This document shows, one piece after another, positions 46,890-48,207 of a stretch of DNA of 48,207 nt. The position numbers were made by a program, and so were the translations under genes. Position 1 is the stretch's first letter. Each line of letters opens with the position of its first letter. The notes under the pieces are model-generated. The model made no database searches. It worked only from the letters and a program-made list of their open reading frames with translations, and had not been told where the DNA came from. Source of the stretch: Frankiaceae bacterium (lineage in GTDB: Bacteria; Actinomycetota; Actinomycetes; BP-191); contig DATMES010000044.1 of NCBI GenBank assembly GCA_035556555.1, forward strand, positions 1-48,207, read 5' to 3'.

Positions 46890-47378
46890 TCAGCGGGTCA
46901 CTTTCTTCCACAGAACGGTCATTTCGCCGCTGTCGAAACTCGCCTCCACCCACGTGCCGTACGGCTGCCTGCGCCGGTCGGTGGGGGAGCCGGGGTTGAG
47001 CAGGCGGAGGCCGTTCGGCGTGGTGGTGTCCCACGGGATGTGGCTGTGGCCGAAGACCAGCAGGTCGGCGTCGTACGCCGCGTCCATCCGCCGCTCACGC
47101 CCGCCGGACGCGCCGGTCTCGTGCACGACGGCCACGCGGACGCCGCCGAGTGTGTCGTACGCCACCTCGGGGAGCACGGCACGGACGTCGGGGCCGTCGT
47201 TGTTGCCGTAGACGCCGATGAGGCGGGTGCGCGCGGCGATGTCGTCCACGAGCGCGCGCGAGACCCAGTCGCCGGCGTGGATCGCGACGTCGGCCGCGTC
47301 GATGGCGGCCCACAGCTCAGGGGGGAGGTCCCGCGCCCTGCGGGGGACGTGGGTGTCGGCGAGGATCACGGCGCGCAC
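46890..47378 (-). CDS. Metallophosphoesterase, YfcE/MJ0936 family
   Basis: 162 residues, calcineurin-like with a two-metal site: LADTHVPRRA (Asp8, His10), AIHAGDWVS (Asp37), VYGNNDGP, VVHETG, and FGHSHIPWD. Small size and motif order match YfcE/MJ0936 phosphodiesterases. The C-terminus NPGSPTDRRRQPYGTWVE is typical of the family. CACAGT lies 7 nt before the GTG, weakly like a leaderless -10. It follows the next minus-strand gene by 18 bp, so they may be cotranscribed. Confidence 0.92.
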   Translation of the reverse strand: MRAVILADTHVPRRARDLPPELWAAIDAADVAIHAGDWVSRALVDDIAARTRLIGVYGNNDGPDVRAVLPEVAYDTLGGVRVAVVHETGASGGRERRMDAAYDADLLVFGHSHIPWDTTTPNGLRLLNPGSPTDRRRQPYGTWVEASFDSGEMTVLWKKVTR

Positions 47379-47396
47379 GCCGTGGACTGTGCCCCG

Positions 47397-47846
47397 CTAG
47401 AGCCCGGCGCGCACCTCGTCGACGGAGAGGCCGGGGACGTTCATGTCGGTGACGCCGTCGAGGCGGCCGCAGCCGACGCAGCGTACGGCGACCGCGAGCC
47501 AGGTCACGGTCGTCCCTGCCTCCACGTGGAGGCCGCAGGCCATCTCGAACATCGACTGCCCGCACGTCGTACACGCGTGCATGGGCGGGTGGGTCCAGTG
47601 CTCGGCGGAGTCGAGCAGGTGGTGGACCTCGCCGCAGGCCAGGCAGCGGCGGCGCGCGACGCCGTTCGCCGGGTCGGCCTCGACGTAGAACCACGTCATC
47701 GCGTCGTCCGGGTCGTGCGCCGGGTTGGCGCAGCGGGAGAGCAGCGTGAGGTTCACCGAGGGGCAGCCCTGCATGCCCTCCAGCCAGCCGCGCAGGTCGT
47801 CGCTGTCCTCGCCGAGCTCGGAGCCGGCCACCTTCTGCATCGTCAC
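47397..47846 (-). CDS. Cysteine-rich hypothetical protein with zinc-knuckle pattern
   Basis: 149 residues with CANPAHD, RCLACGEVHHLL, ACTTCGQSMF, ACGLHVEAG and RCVGCGRLDG: three CxxC pairs plus single Cys and His, enough for one or two zinc sites. There is no DNA-binding signature beyond these. The GTG at 47846 has no clear ribosome site. It is followed within 18 bp by the phosphoesterase gene on the same strand. No family recognised. Confidence 0.7.
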   Translation of the reverse strand: MTMQKVAGSELGEDSDDLRGWLEGMQGCPSVNLTLLSRCANPAHDPDDAMTWFYVEADPANGVARRRCLACGEVHHLLDSAEHWTHPPMHACTTCGQSMFEMACGLHVEAGTTVTWLAVAVRCVGCGRLDGVTDMNVPGLSVDEVRAGL

Positions 47847-47903
47847 GAGTAGAACGTCGGCGCCGTACGCGGCCGTCTTGAGGACGGCGCCACGCCGCCT
47901 TGA

Positions 47904-47962
47904 TGATCACCTGTGTCCCTTCCTGTACGGCGCTTCGGCCGGTACGGGGACACGGGTGATCA
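47904..47962. repeat. 59-bp palindrome upstream of the cysteine-rich gene
   Basis: The arms TGATCACCTGTGTCCC (47904-47919) and GGGACACGGGTGATCA (47947-47962) differ by one G-T pair. The inner part (GTACGGC...GCCGGTAC) also pairs, giving a long double hairpin. It lies in a 361-bp region (47847-48207) with no gene visible. Confidence 0.75.
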
Positions 47963-48035
47963 ACTACGGGGGACCGGCGGACTTGGGCTCTGCCCCGGTG
48001 GGCCGCCCGGTTGTCACCAGGATCCGGGGATCGGG

Positions 48036-48061
48036 GTGCGTTTTGCGCTTTTTCGCCGCAC
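48036..48061 (-). repeat. Stem-loop motif GTGCG-N16-CGCAC, copy 3
   Basis: Read on the minus strand the loop is GCGAAAAAGCGCAAAA, nearly the same as copy 2 at 37730. It abuts the 140-bp repeat copy D, as copy 1 abuts the other arm of the 35.7-kb block. Confidence 0.65.
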
Positions 48062-48066
48062 GAGGC

Positions 48067-48207
48067 GCAACCCGGAGCCTTTTCCATCCTGACGGCGTGG
48101 TTGGCGCCGGGCTCAGTCGTTCTTTGAAGATCACTACGCGTGAGACCGGCTGCTGGGCTGCAGGGTTGGGCCGACGCGGGTGCGCGGGCGCCGCTCGTCC
48201 GGGGTTG
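48067..48207 (+). repeat. 140-bp dispersed repeat, copy D (runs off the window)
   Basis: From GCAACCCGGAGCC to the last base, this matches 35710-35848 with 5 substitutions and a 2-bp insertion. It contains GTTCTTTGAAGATC at 48119-48132. The similarity continues to the window edge, so the full repeat is longer than seen. Confidence 0.85.

Noticed and set aside
1-48207. tRNA, rRNA, riboswitch or CRISPR array
   Set aside because: No T-loop/acceptor pattern, no rRNA-like sequence, no regularly spaced direct repeats and no recognisable riboswitch core were found by eye.

Overview
This window is a high-GC chromosomal segment of an actinobacterium (Actinomycetota). The evidence is codon use with almost all third positions G or C, frequent GTG starts, a DUF6758 protein, a baeRF (Rv2629-like) protein, a maleylpyruvate-isomerase/DinB-type protein, and many genes that appear leaderless, with a TANNNT -10 box 6-8 nt before the start codon. 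The order or genus cannot be fixed from the sequence alone. No rRNA, tRNA or CRISPR array was seen.

Layout. 1-9.8 kb: the end of an HtrA-like protease, TatB, a broken gene, the Fe-S carrier Mrp, a YceI/MarR divergent pair with two visible operators, a large GspE-type ATPase fused to zinc ribbons and a receiver domain, two secreted proteins sharing a leader motif, and a DUF1003 plus PRC/MgtE_N/CBS pair. 9.8-20.5 kb: metabolism (PhzF, CoA-ester lyase, acyl-CoA dehydrogenase, MaoC, NUDIX), an EamA exporter, small secreted and membrane proteins, baeRF and SUFU proteins. 20.5-27 kb: DUF6758, a secreted protein, the tldD-pmbA-merR operon, and a divergent PHP-marC pair. HtrA/TatB/Mrp/MgtE/DUF1003/SUFU/DUF6758/PHP/MarC is, from memory, a gene neighbourhood kept in many actinobacteria, so this part looks like ordinary core chromosome.

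27.1-31.5 kb is a compact signalling operon: receiver, histidine kinase, histidine kinase, receiver, with no output domain. It is followed immediately by a 4196-bp transposon (31474-35669) with 15-bp perfect inverted ends and a CTAG target duplication. The transposon landed on the stop codon of the last receiver gene without destroying it. It carries an IS5-type transposase with a full Y-R-E-K signature and six unrelated small cargo genes, among them an HNH-like protein, an RHH plus RAMA-like protein, a YegP-like protein and two zinc-knuckle proteins.

35.7-48.2 kb: a repeat-rich intergenic block, a degenerate GGDEF protein, a RecB/Cas4-like nuclease, an aminotransferase, an MpaB-type oxygenase, two large secreted beta-propeller proteins (LVIVD and BNR/sortilin type), an ABM monooxygenase, SDR and alpha/beta hydrolase enzymes, and a phosphoesterase. 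The window ends inside a copy of a 140-bp repeat also present at 35.7 kb.

The least explained material is non-coding: a four-copy GTTCTTTGAAGATC repeat family, a three-copy stem-loop with GTGCG/CGCAC arms, a 71-bp palindrome present twice, a 160-bp MITE-like palindrome, and several single long inverted repeats. Most of these sit between genes.
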